A stretch of DNA of 64,000 nt from Anisakis pegreffii (taxonomy: Eukaryota > Nematoda > Chromadorea > Rhabditida > Anisakidae): assembly GCA_035041965.1 (NCBI GenBank), contig JAPYMA010002035.1:1-64000 (forward strand). The letters run 5' to 3'. Numbering within the stretch: position 1 is the first letter of the stretch; each line of letters opens with the position of its first letter. Under the pieces are notes generated by a model. That model was given only the letters and a program-made list of their open reading frames with translations. It made no database searches and was not told the origin of the DNA. Positions 49,631 to 61,800 of this stretch are shown here, in pieces. Position numbers and translations under genes: made by a program.

Positions 49631-52600
49631 ATGCAGTTATTTCAGATCACATTACTTGTCATCGCTATCAGAGGTAACATAACTTAAAGGTTCACCTCCA
49701 AACTGCTTTGCTGATGTTGTTCAGTGAATCAAAAATTCACCGAAAAATATTTTCGAATAGACGCATTTTGTTACATTCATCTTTCATCTTTGAAAGAGCG
49801 GGAATATCATAAATGAATACTTACGAGGCACACGCAAATTTACGTGAGACGGTTTTGAAATTGAGTCACTTTTTGTTATTGTTGCTCCATTTATTTGCAA
49901 GCAACGAATGAAGGTGAATCAAATTTCGCATCAAATGTTATTATCCAAAGATATGGTGCAGCTTACATGAGCATCAAAGTTTTTGCGATCCTTTGATTAA
50001 CCCATGTTTTACTTCAATCTCAAGCAACGCCATTGACAATATCGAGATTTCTTTTCAAATTTTGCAGTAAGTTCAACAAACCAAATCAGCGTTGAAGATG
50101 TGAGTGAGGTGCTCTCAAAGTTGGTAAAACTTGATAAGAATGCCTGCAAATCAGGGGAAGTGATAGTAGAGTATCAGAAAGCAGCCAGACATAAGGTTTT
50201 CAAGCGTGATAATTCACCGCAGCCGTGAGTCAATTTTCAATGTTGCTCTCTAACAATATTTTCAACATGACAAGTCCGCGTAGGGTGTATTGAGGTGAGG
50301 TCGAACTGAAGAATGCAAAAACCTAAAAATTTATCTGGTTACCTGTTTTGCTAATTGCAAGCAATAAACACTTGCCGTCTTGCAAACAGTACCTAAAAGG
50401 AATCAAACGTATATATCGTTGACCACTGATTCATTGAACTCATTGCAGATTATTTTCATCCGTCAACGATCGCATCAATCAGAAACTTTCATTCGTTGCA
50501 CTTCGCAAACTGCAGGTACGTTTGTATCAATCTCAGCCATAGAAGTATTTTTCATACCGCTTCTTGCTGAGAAATCATGGATTGGAAAGCTGTTGTTATG
50601 GTTGTGCAAAGTTTTTGTGCAAAGTGCAAAACACTTTTACTGAGTGAATTATGAGTATGGTTGACGGAGGCAGATATATCTTGTTATTTGGAAGCATCAG
50701 GCACACATTTCTCTTCGTCTTGGAAAGTTGTTGGCCAATGGTACGAAACGAGGTCATTTCATGCTCTTGTAGTGCACAACGATTCAATATTTCGCCGTGC
50801 TTGTGCGTGCGGCATTCTGTTTCTGCTTTGAGTGATTGAACAATTCTGCTGATTCTGCTATCAGGCTTGCGTGGTTTTCCTCATTTGGAGAGAGGAGAAC
50901 TCAGAACTAACATTCGATTCGGATGTTGTATGTTAAACGACCACCTCACTTTCGTTCTCAAAATTTTGTTCTTATTACCTCGAGCAGCAACGGGAAGAGA
51001 TGAGTGACGGGAATTGTGCTACTTAAGGAAACAGAACATTGATCAATCAGTTATCAAAATTAGGTCTTTAATGCAAACAACACAAAAGCGTTTACAACAA
51101 ATATTCGTGGGCATTAAACTTTCAAAGATTCTGAGCAATGGTTCAATGGAGCGATATTTTTCAATCATTTAGTAACGTTTGCGACATGAAACCGACACCT
51201 TTGGAAAGGGACACATTTTTGCATGTGACTTCATTTTGATTGCAATGAAATGAGAATTTGTATCGAGGAAAACTTCATGTTTATAGGAACTCTATAAAAT
51301 ACCGAATGTCAATGAAGCAGATCCAATGACTCCGGAGCGAGTGGCTGCAGCACGTTACTTCATCAAAACAATATTTTATACGGACGTAATACAAAATGCT
51401 TGGCTGTTTCTAGGAAAAGCGGGTGGGTCAATAGTTGAGTCCTTGCTCGATAGGGGATTGGTGAGAATTCACAGAAATAGTAAATCACATGAAGTTCTGT
51501 TTTCTACTCAATACGATCACTAGTCACTTTAATCAATCCTTACTTTTAATTGCTTTATTGATAACTGAAATTGGTTTAACGTCCTGTTGTATGCGTTTAT
51601 TCGTTTTGAAAACTGCTTGCAAGGCGTCAAAACTATAGGAGAATCGGTGAATTTAGGCCAGATGTTTGCGTCTCTGGCATATCATAGCGAAATGTTCACG
51701 TTCACTCACGTGTTCAAAGAAATATCCAAGAGCCGAGAATTTTACGCTTCACCTCTCATCATATTCAGGATTGGTTTCGCTTGATTTGGTAACTTTTCAA
51801 GATCAGCTTTATGACCTTTGGTTTGGCGAGTATGCTCGACAAAAGGAAGTGGGCAGTTCAGGTGAGTCGCATGCATATTCTCGTACCCATCAGGTTCTTC
51901 TCACTATCTTCCCTTGACTGAATCCTGACCGACAGAATCAACTGGTAGCTTCTACAGTGATTATAAAGATAATAACAATTGCAATTATAATATTACAGTA
52001 ATCAATCAATTAACCAAATTAATCAATCAAGTGATCCTTATATCATCCTTATCATCCTTAATAATAATAGAAATAATAATAGTGATAATAATAATAATAA
52101 TAATAACGGCAATCACTGAGATAAACAAGTTAATTAATAATCAGTCATATGGTTCATATCTTTGTGCGATCACAATCATAATAATAGGAATAATCAGACA
52201 ACTGATCCATGCGTACTCTGAACAGAATGTGATATAATTCTCATCGATGAGCGATTCAACACTGTCAACGCTAACCCGTTTTGCCTATGTTTTCTTATAT
52301 TTACCCAACTGTTTCTTTTTGGGTTTATGTAACTCTTCTTAGCTTACAATGATACGTCATGAATATATTTAGATATTTATTTATTAGCTTATATTTTGGT
52401 TTATGCTAATGAGCTAGGCACTCTCATACAATTTAGCTATGCACCTTCTATTTATTCTTCAAATCTCATGACTCATCTTATCCGATTCCTTATTTTCACT
52501 CATTCTCTCTTTATCGCCTGGTCGGAACATTGTCTGTTGGACAAAATTGAAATACATTCTTATTCGTTTTATTGCATTCAGTAAAACCTATGAAACTGAA

Positions 52601-53962
52601 TGACAATTAGGAGAAAGATACGTAATATTAGTCGCATGGGAGCCATCTACATTAGTTCTGACATTAGATAATTTTCTGATGCACTTTCAAATGGGATGCA
52701 CGCACTGAATGGTTGTAGGTTAATTCTTCAATGTAATCTGAAGTCGTTTGTAGTAAATGTTGGAGGTAATATCAGCTAGTGACAGTGAACCGTTCTGTAT
52801 TCAACCATTCAAAATAACTTATAAACGACAACGAGAATGTCCATATTTAAAGGATTCGAAAATGTTTTTGTGGGTGAAATAAGTGGAAAGAAGGTTCTCG
52901 GGCTCAACAACTGGTATCGATTTTATCAGTTGGAAAAGCAAGGCTCTGTTAATTACCATGGATGGTTCGAACGCATCAAGGTTTGGTTCATATGCTGTTC
53001 TCTGTGCAAGCATACGACTGATAGTGTAGTCGTTGGAGAATGGTGTCCTTTTATTACGATAATCAGAAACACGTCTTTGATCTGATTAACACATACAACT
53101 TTCACAGGGCATATGATGATCGTTTAATGTGTTCCAGTAGTATCTTACATTCGTTTATCTTCTTCCCTTAGCAGCAAAAGCGTTTTGGTAAGAGTGGTTT
53201 GGTGTTACTGCGATGGAATTATTGTACCATACGATCAAATCAAATTTTACAAAGAGCATGAAGTAGTCGTGTGGTTATTGAGCTAAATTATCTGAGGGAG
53301 GCATGGACACACTGAGAAAATTAATCTCAATTGTGTACTGCTATATATATGATGAGTCAGATAATATTCAGGACTTCGAACTTTCATTGCAATTTTCTTG
53401 GGATAAATTTAAAGCATGGAAAGATGAATTCTTCCTCGGCACCTCTCCTGAATTCGACATAGCCGTGTTCACAGTTTGTGCGCTGAGCAAAGTCCAGGTA
53501 TACGTTTGGATGTACCTTCGATTGTTTTGTTTGACGCTATTCAACCAACGCTATTTCGACTAACATTCAACCAAATGCTATTAATATAAGCCGAAAATTT
53601 GGAACACTATCCTCTCTGCATTCCGAAATGAAAAGCAACAAAATCATGTCACTGTATTATGGATGATATTGAATGATAGTTCAATTTGAGACAGTAGTTT
53701 CCGAGCAGTCAAGCATTTGGTGATCTATTTTCAAGTTTGTAAACATGCAAGTGTGTGACTTGCTGCATGCGATACATCTCCATTTATATGCAAGCATTTT
53801 CCTGCTTTTTTCCATCGATAGTTTCTGCCTCATATTGAATGATAAGGTATATACTGTGATCATGGTTGTTCATTTCAGTATTGTATTCTACCCTACGGAA
53901 AATTCGATGTTTTGACTGAAGTTGAAACGTTCGCACCATCGGGAGAATCTTTAAGGGTATAA
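49631..53962 (+). CDS. EndoU-family secreted protein A; catalytic triad lost (pseudoenzyme)
   Basis: Eight exons join in frame to 277 residues: 49631-49673, 50068-50224, 50449-50515, 51287-51422, 51769-51861, 52853-52980, 53372-53497 and 53879-53962. Exon 1 is a signal peptide ([14 protein letters not shown]). The rest follows the EndoU/XendoU fold: [70 protein letters not shown], then LQFSW and [19 protein letters not shown], ending GESLRV. EndoU enzymes cut RNA at uridines with two His and a Lys. Here GFEH is GFEN, the FHNW-type His is Asn, and the Lys five residues after the FTW Trp is Ala, while structural motifs (GSSG, VGE, GTSPEF) are kept. An RNA-binding or regulatory secreted protein without nuclease activity is inferred. 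AATAAA at 54141. Neighbour of active-looking gene B. Confidence 0.9.
52061..52107. repeat. (AAT)n-rich microsatellite in EndoU A intron 5
   Basis: Runs of AATAAT/ATAATA with a few interruptions; the equivalent stretch is absent from the duplicate gene C. Confidence 0.9.
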
Positions 53963-54291
53963 GTTCGCAAATATTAATTGAGCTATTAGTGAACATAATT
54001 TTCAGCTTCGCTGTTGACTTCAGCAGCAAACCTTTTTGCATTCTGGACCCTCGAATAGGGCTTTTGTGAGTGAAAGCTAAACCAGTATCTGCTGCGAAGA
54101 ACCTGCGGAAATTTATGACCATGTAATTTCTGTTTCCATCAATAAATATATGTATCTATTTCCGTTGATGTTTACAGAAATGCTGCCAATATTTTAATTT
54201 TCTTATGACTGTTTGCAAATGAGACCTTCTTTTGCGGCTTTAAGAATATCGATGTGATGTTTTGCAAAGATACTTTTCACAAAATTGAAGT

Positions 54292-56529
54292 ATGTGCGAT
54301 GACAGTGATTTACAGATAAAATCAGTAGAATTACATAAGTACAAAGCTCACATCGGACTAACCACGCACTCACAAAATGGAACAACAGAGCGGACTAGAA
54401 CCACAAAACCACACTTAAGTAATTTGCGGTTGCAAAAACTTGTCAATGATATGCGTGCAGCGGATGTTGACAAACCGATTGACTATGAACTGAATTGGGG
54501 AAACCCGGCCATCGGCAGATTGGATACTTCTCATCATCCGTGAGCCCGTCACAATACATTTCATTCGATATTTTTATGACTTCTCCATTAACTCACTCAA
54601 CATTTCATGGCCGCATTTCTGTCTCTTCGGGGCTGTCAAGTGACCCTCACACACAGATGCTGTTTTAAACAAACTTTCCGAAATTTATTTTTGTCCAAAT
54701 GAATGCAAAGACATTCTCATTATAGTAGATTAAAAATTCAGATTGTTCACTTACGTAAATGAAACGGTATTTGAGCGTCCTATCTATAAAGCTCTCATTG
54801 ATATGTATGCAGAAGATGTATTCATTCCACAGGTTATTCTCTTTTTGATCTGTTTTCTCAAACGCGTTTTGCAAACCTGTATTTTCCAGGATATTTCTTC
54901 GATAGATATTCTTAGTGTCTATAGTATTCAGGTATGCGAAGCAGAAACACCAATAAGCAAGGATCCAAGACGAGAACTAGTTCTAAAGAACGTATTCTAC
55001 AACTTCACCAGCACAAAAGTATTTCAACTGGCATTCGAATATTTACAAGAAATCAGTGAGTTAAAAAAATGCATGAGAGCCTGTACCAGATACCTCAGAG
55101 TTCATTTAGTAAAGCACTTTCTTTTCTGAATATTTTTCGAGCAGTTTTGCTTTTTTTAATTATCATCACTGAACTTTGATCAGATATCATGTGTGGGATT
55201 CTTCTGAGCCTCTTGAATAAATGATATCCAAGGTTCATAAAGCTAGTCAGCCAGCGATCAGTTTGCATTGCTGAGAAATAGAAAGCATTACAAGAAGTTC
55301 CAGACTATGCGACAGACCTGACGACGTTCCTTCAGAAACTGTGGACATATTGGTTTGGTACATATTCCCGCTGCAAAGGACCACTAGGCAGTTCAGGTGT
55401 GAATCTCATTTGCAGTAATATTCTCGTTTGCTTACCAGCTGGTTTTTTCGATTTCTGCCGTTGCCAATTGCGGATAAGGTGTAAAGTTGGAAAGCGATCT
55501 GGCTTACATTGATTAATACATAGTAATCCCTCACGCAGTTGCAGGATTTGAACACGTTTTCAGTGGTGAATGGAGGTTTGGGACAGTTGACGGGCTTCAC
55601 TCATGGGTGAAGTTTTATTTGCTTGAAAGAAGAGGAGCAATCAATTATCATGGTTATCATAGTCATGATGAGGTTTACATTTTTGCTGTTATTTTGGTGC
55701 GCATAATACGGGTACCGTATTGTTACAAAGTTATTTTCACCTAGAGGCTATCCTACGAACGAATCTCTGTTTATAAGGAAGGAAAAATGATAAAAGCATT
55801 GCAATCTGACTGCCAGAGCAGTGCTTTCTGCTGCAAGTGATCGTTTACAATTGCTGCTTTCGCTGTTGTTTCGATGCATAATTGCAATGAACAACATTTC
55901 TTTGTTGAAGAGGGAGGGATTAGCTCAGCTTCGGATGCTCTCATCTAGGCTCGAATTCAGTAGCGATTTGGTTAGCTGCACGCGTTTCTTTCATTGCCAT
56001 TTTTAGTGGCCTCAACCGATCGCAGTTTCCTACTTTCGCGTGTGATGGCAACATTCTTTCAGAATCTTGCTGGCACAACACAGTACACATGGGGGAATCA
56101 TGGTAAATGGGTTGGTGGATTCAATGTCGGTACTTCACCAGGTTAATTCATCGAAATTCGTTTAATTTCATGCCATATTCATTCGATGTCGTATCAATCA
56201 CTCGACGTGCATTAAAATTCGTTGCAAGTGGTCGCTGGTCTGCAAAATAATGCAATCGTAAAAATCACATCTATAGTTGCGTAAAGTTACAGACAGAACA
56301 ATGAAAAACGAATTGGCATACATTTTCGAATTCTCGGATTGGCAAATTTGCACTGATCAATGTTTTTGCAGCATTCGACTTCTCATTATTATCAGTTTGT
56401 GCACTCGTAAGGAGTGGGCACGGTTGTCGATTCACGATTGACGGTTTTCCAATGGCTGTTATGTCGCAACTTCGGAAATGTGGTAACCAGAATGATACAT
56501 GCATAGAAGCTGTTTATCCGGTGATCTAA
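54292..56529 (+). CDS. EndoU-family endoribonuclease B; catalytic residues intact
   Basis: Exons: 54292-54539 (5' limit uncertain), 54742-54832, 54932-55055, about 55298-55396, 55545-55672, 56063-56141 and 56372-56529. Domain order: LQKLVNDMRAADVDKPIDY, LFTYVNETVFERPIYKALID, LWTYWFGTYSR, GSSG, GFEHVFSGE, GLHSWVKFYLLERRGAINYH, YTWGNHGKWVGGFNVGTSP, FDFSLLSVCALVRSG, ending EAVYPVI. Both catalytic His (GFEH, LHSW) and the Lys five residues after the YTW Trp are present, so uridine-specific RNA cleavage is expected. The C-terminus has extra Cys residues (CRF, RKCGNQNDTC). The first exon could begin at the ATG at 54292, with no signal peptide, or be preceded by an unfound signal exon with the phase-1 acceptor at 54324. 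It starts only 330 bp after gene A. The acceptor of the fourth exon has three in-frame options. AATAAA at 56618. Confidence 0.85.
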
Positions 56530-58899
56530 ATCCATTTCGATCATTGATTTATATCGGTCTTGTTCAATGTAGTGCAGTGTCATAGCTACGTTTGTGTGAT
56601 ATTTGTATTATGGAGTAAATAAACATTTCGGAGTTGATCACAGCATCAAATGATGCCATGTCGAGCACAGCGTTTTGAATTCTGAATGTTGCTCTTTAAA
56701 TGCTGCCTTGAGCCATTGCTAATACAAATGCCGTACACAAATCCAGTGAGTAGCAACACCTTGCTGATGCTCTCTTTCGAATCGCATTGCAGTTTTACGC
56801 AATTTAAATAATTTTCTGTTGGATATGGAGAAGCAAATGATTAGTATGCTGTTTACTACCGTAATATCTCTGAATGGAAGTCAATTTTCTCACTCATTTA
56901 TAATAACGTGTAAGTGGACTTCTGCGCACAATTGACAATATGTTTTGATTAGTTTCTGAATAGGTCGATATGATTTGAGGCAAATTATGAGGATAAATAG
57001 ATTTCCTTGAAGGGGTTGTTTTGGCTGAGTCGGTAGGCATCATAAAGAGAGCAGTGCAATCGAACAATGTGATAAATATGTTTTGCGGTTAATCGGCAGC
57101 AATTAATGTTCTGTTTCATGTCACCGCAAAAGTTCGCAAAGGTGAATATTCAGCTTCCCGTCCATCAACTCATCTTCTTGAAAGTATTTCAACATTTACG
57201 AAAGCCATTTCAAGGTACATTTTATGCGACAGCATCCAATTAGTTGCAAAGTGGGTGAGTGATACCGTCGTGAAATGTGGTTGATTTATACGGCATTTCA
57301 GCCAATTTCTGAACAATAGTCCGAATTTCAGATCCCCATCAACGCTGAATTGTTCTGTTTCGTGTCGGATTTGTAGTTGCATAGGGATTGCGAATTTAGT
57401 CTAAATTGATGTTTGGTTGAATTTTTATCTTCAATATCGATGACTGCCTTCGTTTTTGGTTTGACAATTCAACGTTTATGTTTTCTGCGTGCATGCTTAT
57501 CAAAGTGTGCACGCTTTTTTTGGTACGTAAATATGTTCATATTGCGTATTTCAGTTGATCGCGTGGTTATTACATCGAAAAAAAAAGAGATTTTTGACTG
57601 GCAATAATATTAATTTCTAATTTTATCATGTTTGCATCACGATTATTGATCGGTACGTGGTTATGACGGTACTCTTTATCAAAAGGCAGAAATAAAATTT
57701 TTTGATTTAATTAAGGAGTACTGTTCTACTGGTTCCACTAAAATATATGCTGTCACTCTAACTTCATAATCTAGCACAAGTTAGCGGCAAACAACACGAT
57801 TCATTAAAAATAAAGTGTCGTTTTCACCCTAAACTTCACAGGGAGTTTGAATCGTCATTTGCTGCAAATAACTTGATTTCGTGTTCCTCCAATGAACACT
57901 GATATTACTATTGTATTGCTCCTCACCTATTGACCATTTTCCTCAATTCGAAATTTTATTTTAACATTTTTTCACCAGAAAGGAACCTTAAAACACACTG
58001 GGAAAAAAATGAAGGAAACTTCTATGTGATGCTTGTTTGAATCAGTATTCATTAATGACAAGTAACTGCTATCGACAATGTGTCAATAGAAATTGATCTG
58101 TGGGTGATATTTGATGCGATAATCAACAGATCATTGTTGTATCATGGTGAGGTAATCTCTAGAAGCAATGAGCAAATGAGCAGATATCCCTCTCCAGCCA
58201 GTGACTATCCTCAGTACAGCTATTTTCAGCCTAATGCCGAATTCTTTGCACGGACAACAGTTCTTCATTAAACAAGGTTAAGGATGAAGGCTAAATTGGC
58301 GTAAAGGTTGCTCTTCCATGTGCTAATCTTTGCCAACGATATATTGGAATATGCATTCAACATCATCTTCCGACTCACATTGCCCGTTCACAGTTCAAGC
58401 AATGACTTCAACAGCTTCACGAATGCAGAGTCCAATTCAATGCGAATTGGCTGAAGTAAGCGTACAAATGGGTTGATGTTATAAAGTATGCGTCTGATAA
58501 TAAGATATGATTTGATCCAGTTGTAGCGTTCAACTATCGTAATTTCACGAGACTTGATGAATAGTTTTGAGGAAATATTTGATGTTTCTCCGTACATAAT
58601 GAGAACCGTTGCGGTCACAACAGCAGAATTATATTATTCCTAATGACAGCAAATTTCAGCGCAACAAAATATGCGATCGGATTTTTTTCTCGATCGTTTC
58701 ACATTTACAACATGAGCACGTTAGTTTATCAAATATCACACTTCACATTTATCAGAGGAAAGATTGAGTTCGATAGAGAAAAATATTTATGGTGATTTAA
58801 TAACTTTTATGGTTATTTTATCATCGTCCAACACGTAAGAAACTTTTCCTAGGTTATGCGGTATTCTATGTTACTGATTTTATGATTTTATGGTTTCTG
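56530..58899. other. Spacer between EndoU B and the duplicate block
   Basis: No exon with EndoU similarity and no repeat structure was seen. ORFs such as 57413-57607 and 58080-58271 have no supporting features. Confidence 0.5.
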
Positions 58900-61800
58900 G
58901 TATTCGTGAATTATTGTATTGCTTGATTTGTTGCTAAAGGTTCCATTTGAGGGAATCGTTGGAGGGAAGCGAACAAGAAGTCGATGTTGAGCCATGCAAT
59001 CGAAGTGATTCACTGGTCAAGCAAAAACGACAAGTTCCTCGTGGCAGGCATAAATAAGGCAACCTCCTCTGAAGCACCTTTATTTCTTTACTGTGTAGGA
59101 AAATAAACCCTTGCCTGAACCCTTGCCAGCGAAAGCAAAAAATGAAAAAGTTGTCTGTGCCGTGTCTGATGCCCTGAAACAACTAATGGTATCGCAGAAT
59201 TAATTATTTACATTAATTAATTATTTACGGTCTATTTAGTGCCAACAAACAAAGTTATTTTCTTAGTGTAGAAGGTGTTTCAAGCGGACAAAATTTAAGA
59301 CATCATTGTACATCAATGTTGGTAAACCATTTGTTGATACAGCTCAAATATGTATTCGGTAATAAGGTGTTCAATAGGTCGCATATCAATCATGTGAACC
59401 GTACAGAATAATCGCACTCGTAAAACAACACATTTTTTACGCCATATTTTTGATAGGTGGGTGTCATGCACAAACGCAGTGAGATACGTACTGATAATGA
59501 AGATTGCTAATCAATTCATTAAGATTCAGTCTTCGGTCCTTCTTCTCAATGCGACTATTGCAGATCACATTACTTGCTATCGCTATCCGAGGTAGGATAA
59601 TTTAAAGTCCACTTCCAAACTGCTTCGCTGATGTTGTTCTATTTGGTGTTCCACACGCAGGTGAATCAAGAATATATTTTTGAATAGACGCATTTTGTTA
59701 TATTCATCTGTGAAAGAGTGAGAATATCATGAATGTACAGTGGCAAATTTACGTGCGACGGTTCTGAAATTGAGTCACTTTTTTGGTATTGTTGCTCCAC
59801 TCATTTGAGAGTAACGAATGGAAGTAAATCAAAAATTCGTAGTCATCCAAATGTTGTTACCCAAAGGTATGATGCAGCTGACGAGTTGTCTATATAGGTG
59901 GGCATAAATTTTTTGAAGCTATAAAAGAACTCTCCGCAAGGGCAGTTGAGTACGATCCCACATTATTACTAGGTAACTTTGTCTACAGAATGTTCTAGCC
60001 AAAATGGAAACTCAGAATTTTATGCGAATTGTCAACGTAATTCAACTGTATTTCATTTCCTATTAATGGTGCCTCCAGTTTCCGAAAGTGTTATGCAGTT
60101 TACACCTGGAAGGGAAGATGGTTATGAGTGAATTATAAATTGATAACGAGAGCGAGGAGGTTTCGAAGAGGACAAAGAGTGTCATCAATGTAATCAACTC
60201 TGAATCAATCGTCATAGAGTAAAAATTGATCGAAAAAAGCAGAGCTTTCCTCTCAGTGATGTACTGTAATAGCTCCCGATCTTGAAGTTTCATTCTAGTG
60301 GTGGCAATTTTGCACGGATATTTCTGGATGGTTGCGAGATCCTTGATGGTTGGATGCCTAAAGGCTTTTTGCAGACCATCTATCTTTCAAGAGTCGGTCA
60401 TCTATATCTGAGCATCACAGTTTTTGCGATCCTTTGATTAACCCATGTTTTATTTCAATCTCAAGCAATGCCATTGACAATATCGAGATTTCTTTTCCAA
60501 TTTTGCAGTGAGTTCAGCAAACCAAGACAGCGTTGAAGATGTGAGTGAGGTGCTCTCAAAGTTGGTAAAACTAGACAAGAATGCCTGCAAATCAGGGGAA
60601 GTGAGAGTAGACTATCAGAATATGGCCAGTCATAATGATTTCACTCATGATAATGCACAGCAGCCGTGAGTCAATTTTCAATGTTGCTCTCTAACAATAT
60701 TTTCAACTTACAGTAACCCATGACGGTTCGGCATATGGCTTATTTAGGTGAGGTCGAACTGAAGAATGCAAAAACCTGAAAATTAGTCTGTTTAGTGGTG
60801 CTGCTAATTGCAAGCAATAAACACTTACAAACAGTAACTATAAGGAATCAAACCTATACATCGTTGACCACCAATTCACTGAATCCATTGCAGATTATTT
60901 TCATCCGTTACCGACCGCATCAATCAGAAACTTTCATTTGTTGCACTTCGCAAACTGCAGGTACGTTTGTATCAACCCCAGCCATAGAAGTATTTTTCAT
61001 ACTAATTTTCTATATGCTGCAACGGGAAGAGATGAGTGACGGGAATTGTGCTACTCAAGGAAACAGAACATTGATCAATTAGCTATCAAAATTTGGTCTT
61101 CAATACAAGACAATACAAAAGCATTCACAACATATATTCACGGGCATTAAAATGTCAAAGATTATGAGCAATGATAGGCACTCAGATATTTTTCAGCCAT
61201 TCGGTAACGTTTGCGACATGAAACCGACACCTTTGGAAAGTGACACATTTTTGCATGTGACTTCATTTTGATTGCCATGAAACAGAGAATTTGTATCCAA
61301 GTAAACTTCATGTTTTTAGGAACTCTATAAAATACCGAATGTCAATGAAGCAGATCCAATGACTCCGGAGCGAGTGGCTGCAGCACGTTACTTCATCAAA
61401 ACAATATTTTATACGGACATAATACAAAACGTTTGGCTGTTTCTAGGAAAAGCGGGTGGGTCAATAGTTGAGTATTTGCTCGATAGGGGATTGGTGAAAA
61501 TTCACAGAAATAGTAAACCATTCGAAGTTCTGTTTTCTGCTCAATCCGATCACTAGTCACATTAATCCATCCTTAGTTCTAATTGTTTTATTGATAACTG
61601 AAATTGGTTTAACGTTCTGTTGTATGCGTTTAATCGTTTTGAAAACTGCTTGCAAGGCGTCAAAACTATAGGAGATTCGGTGAATTTAGGCCAGATGTTT
61701 GCGTCTCTGGCATGTCATAGCGAAATGTTCACGTTCACTCACGTGTTCAAAGAAATATCCAAGAGCCGAGAATTTTACGCTTCACCTCTCCTCATATTCA

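Larger units (their letters stand above)
48345..53060 (+). repeat. Segmental duplication, copy 1 (contains EndoU gene A)
   Basis: Matches the block starting at 58900 in order and orientation, about 10.5 kb away, through exons and introns of EndoU exons 1-6. Copy 1 has extra sequence at about 48670-49360, 50558-50985 and 51960-52530; copy 2 has extra sequence at about 59891-60407 and the hAT element at 62090-63032. Similarity ends inside exon 6. The shared exon lengths are identical, so the duplication is fairly recent. Confidence 0.9.
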
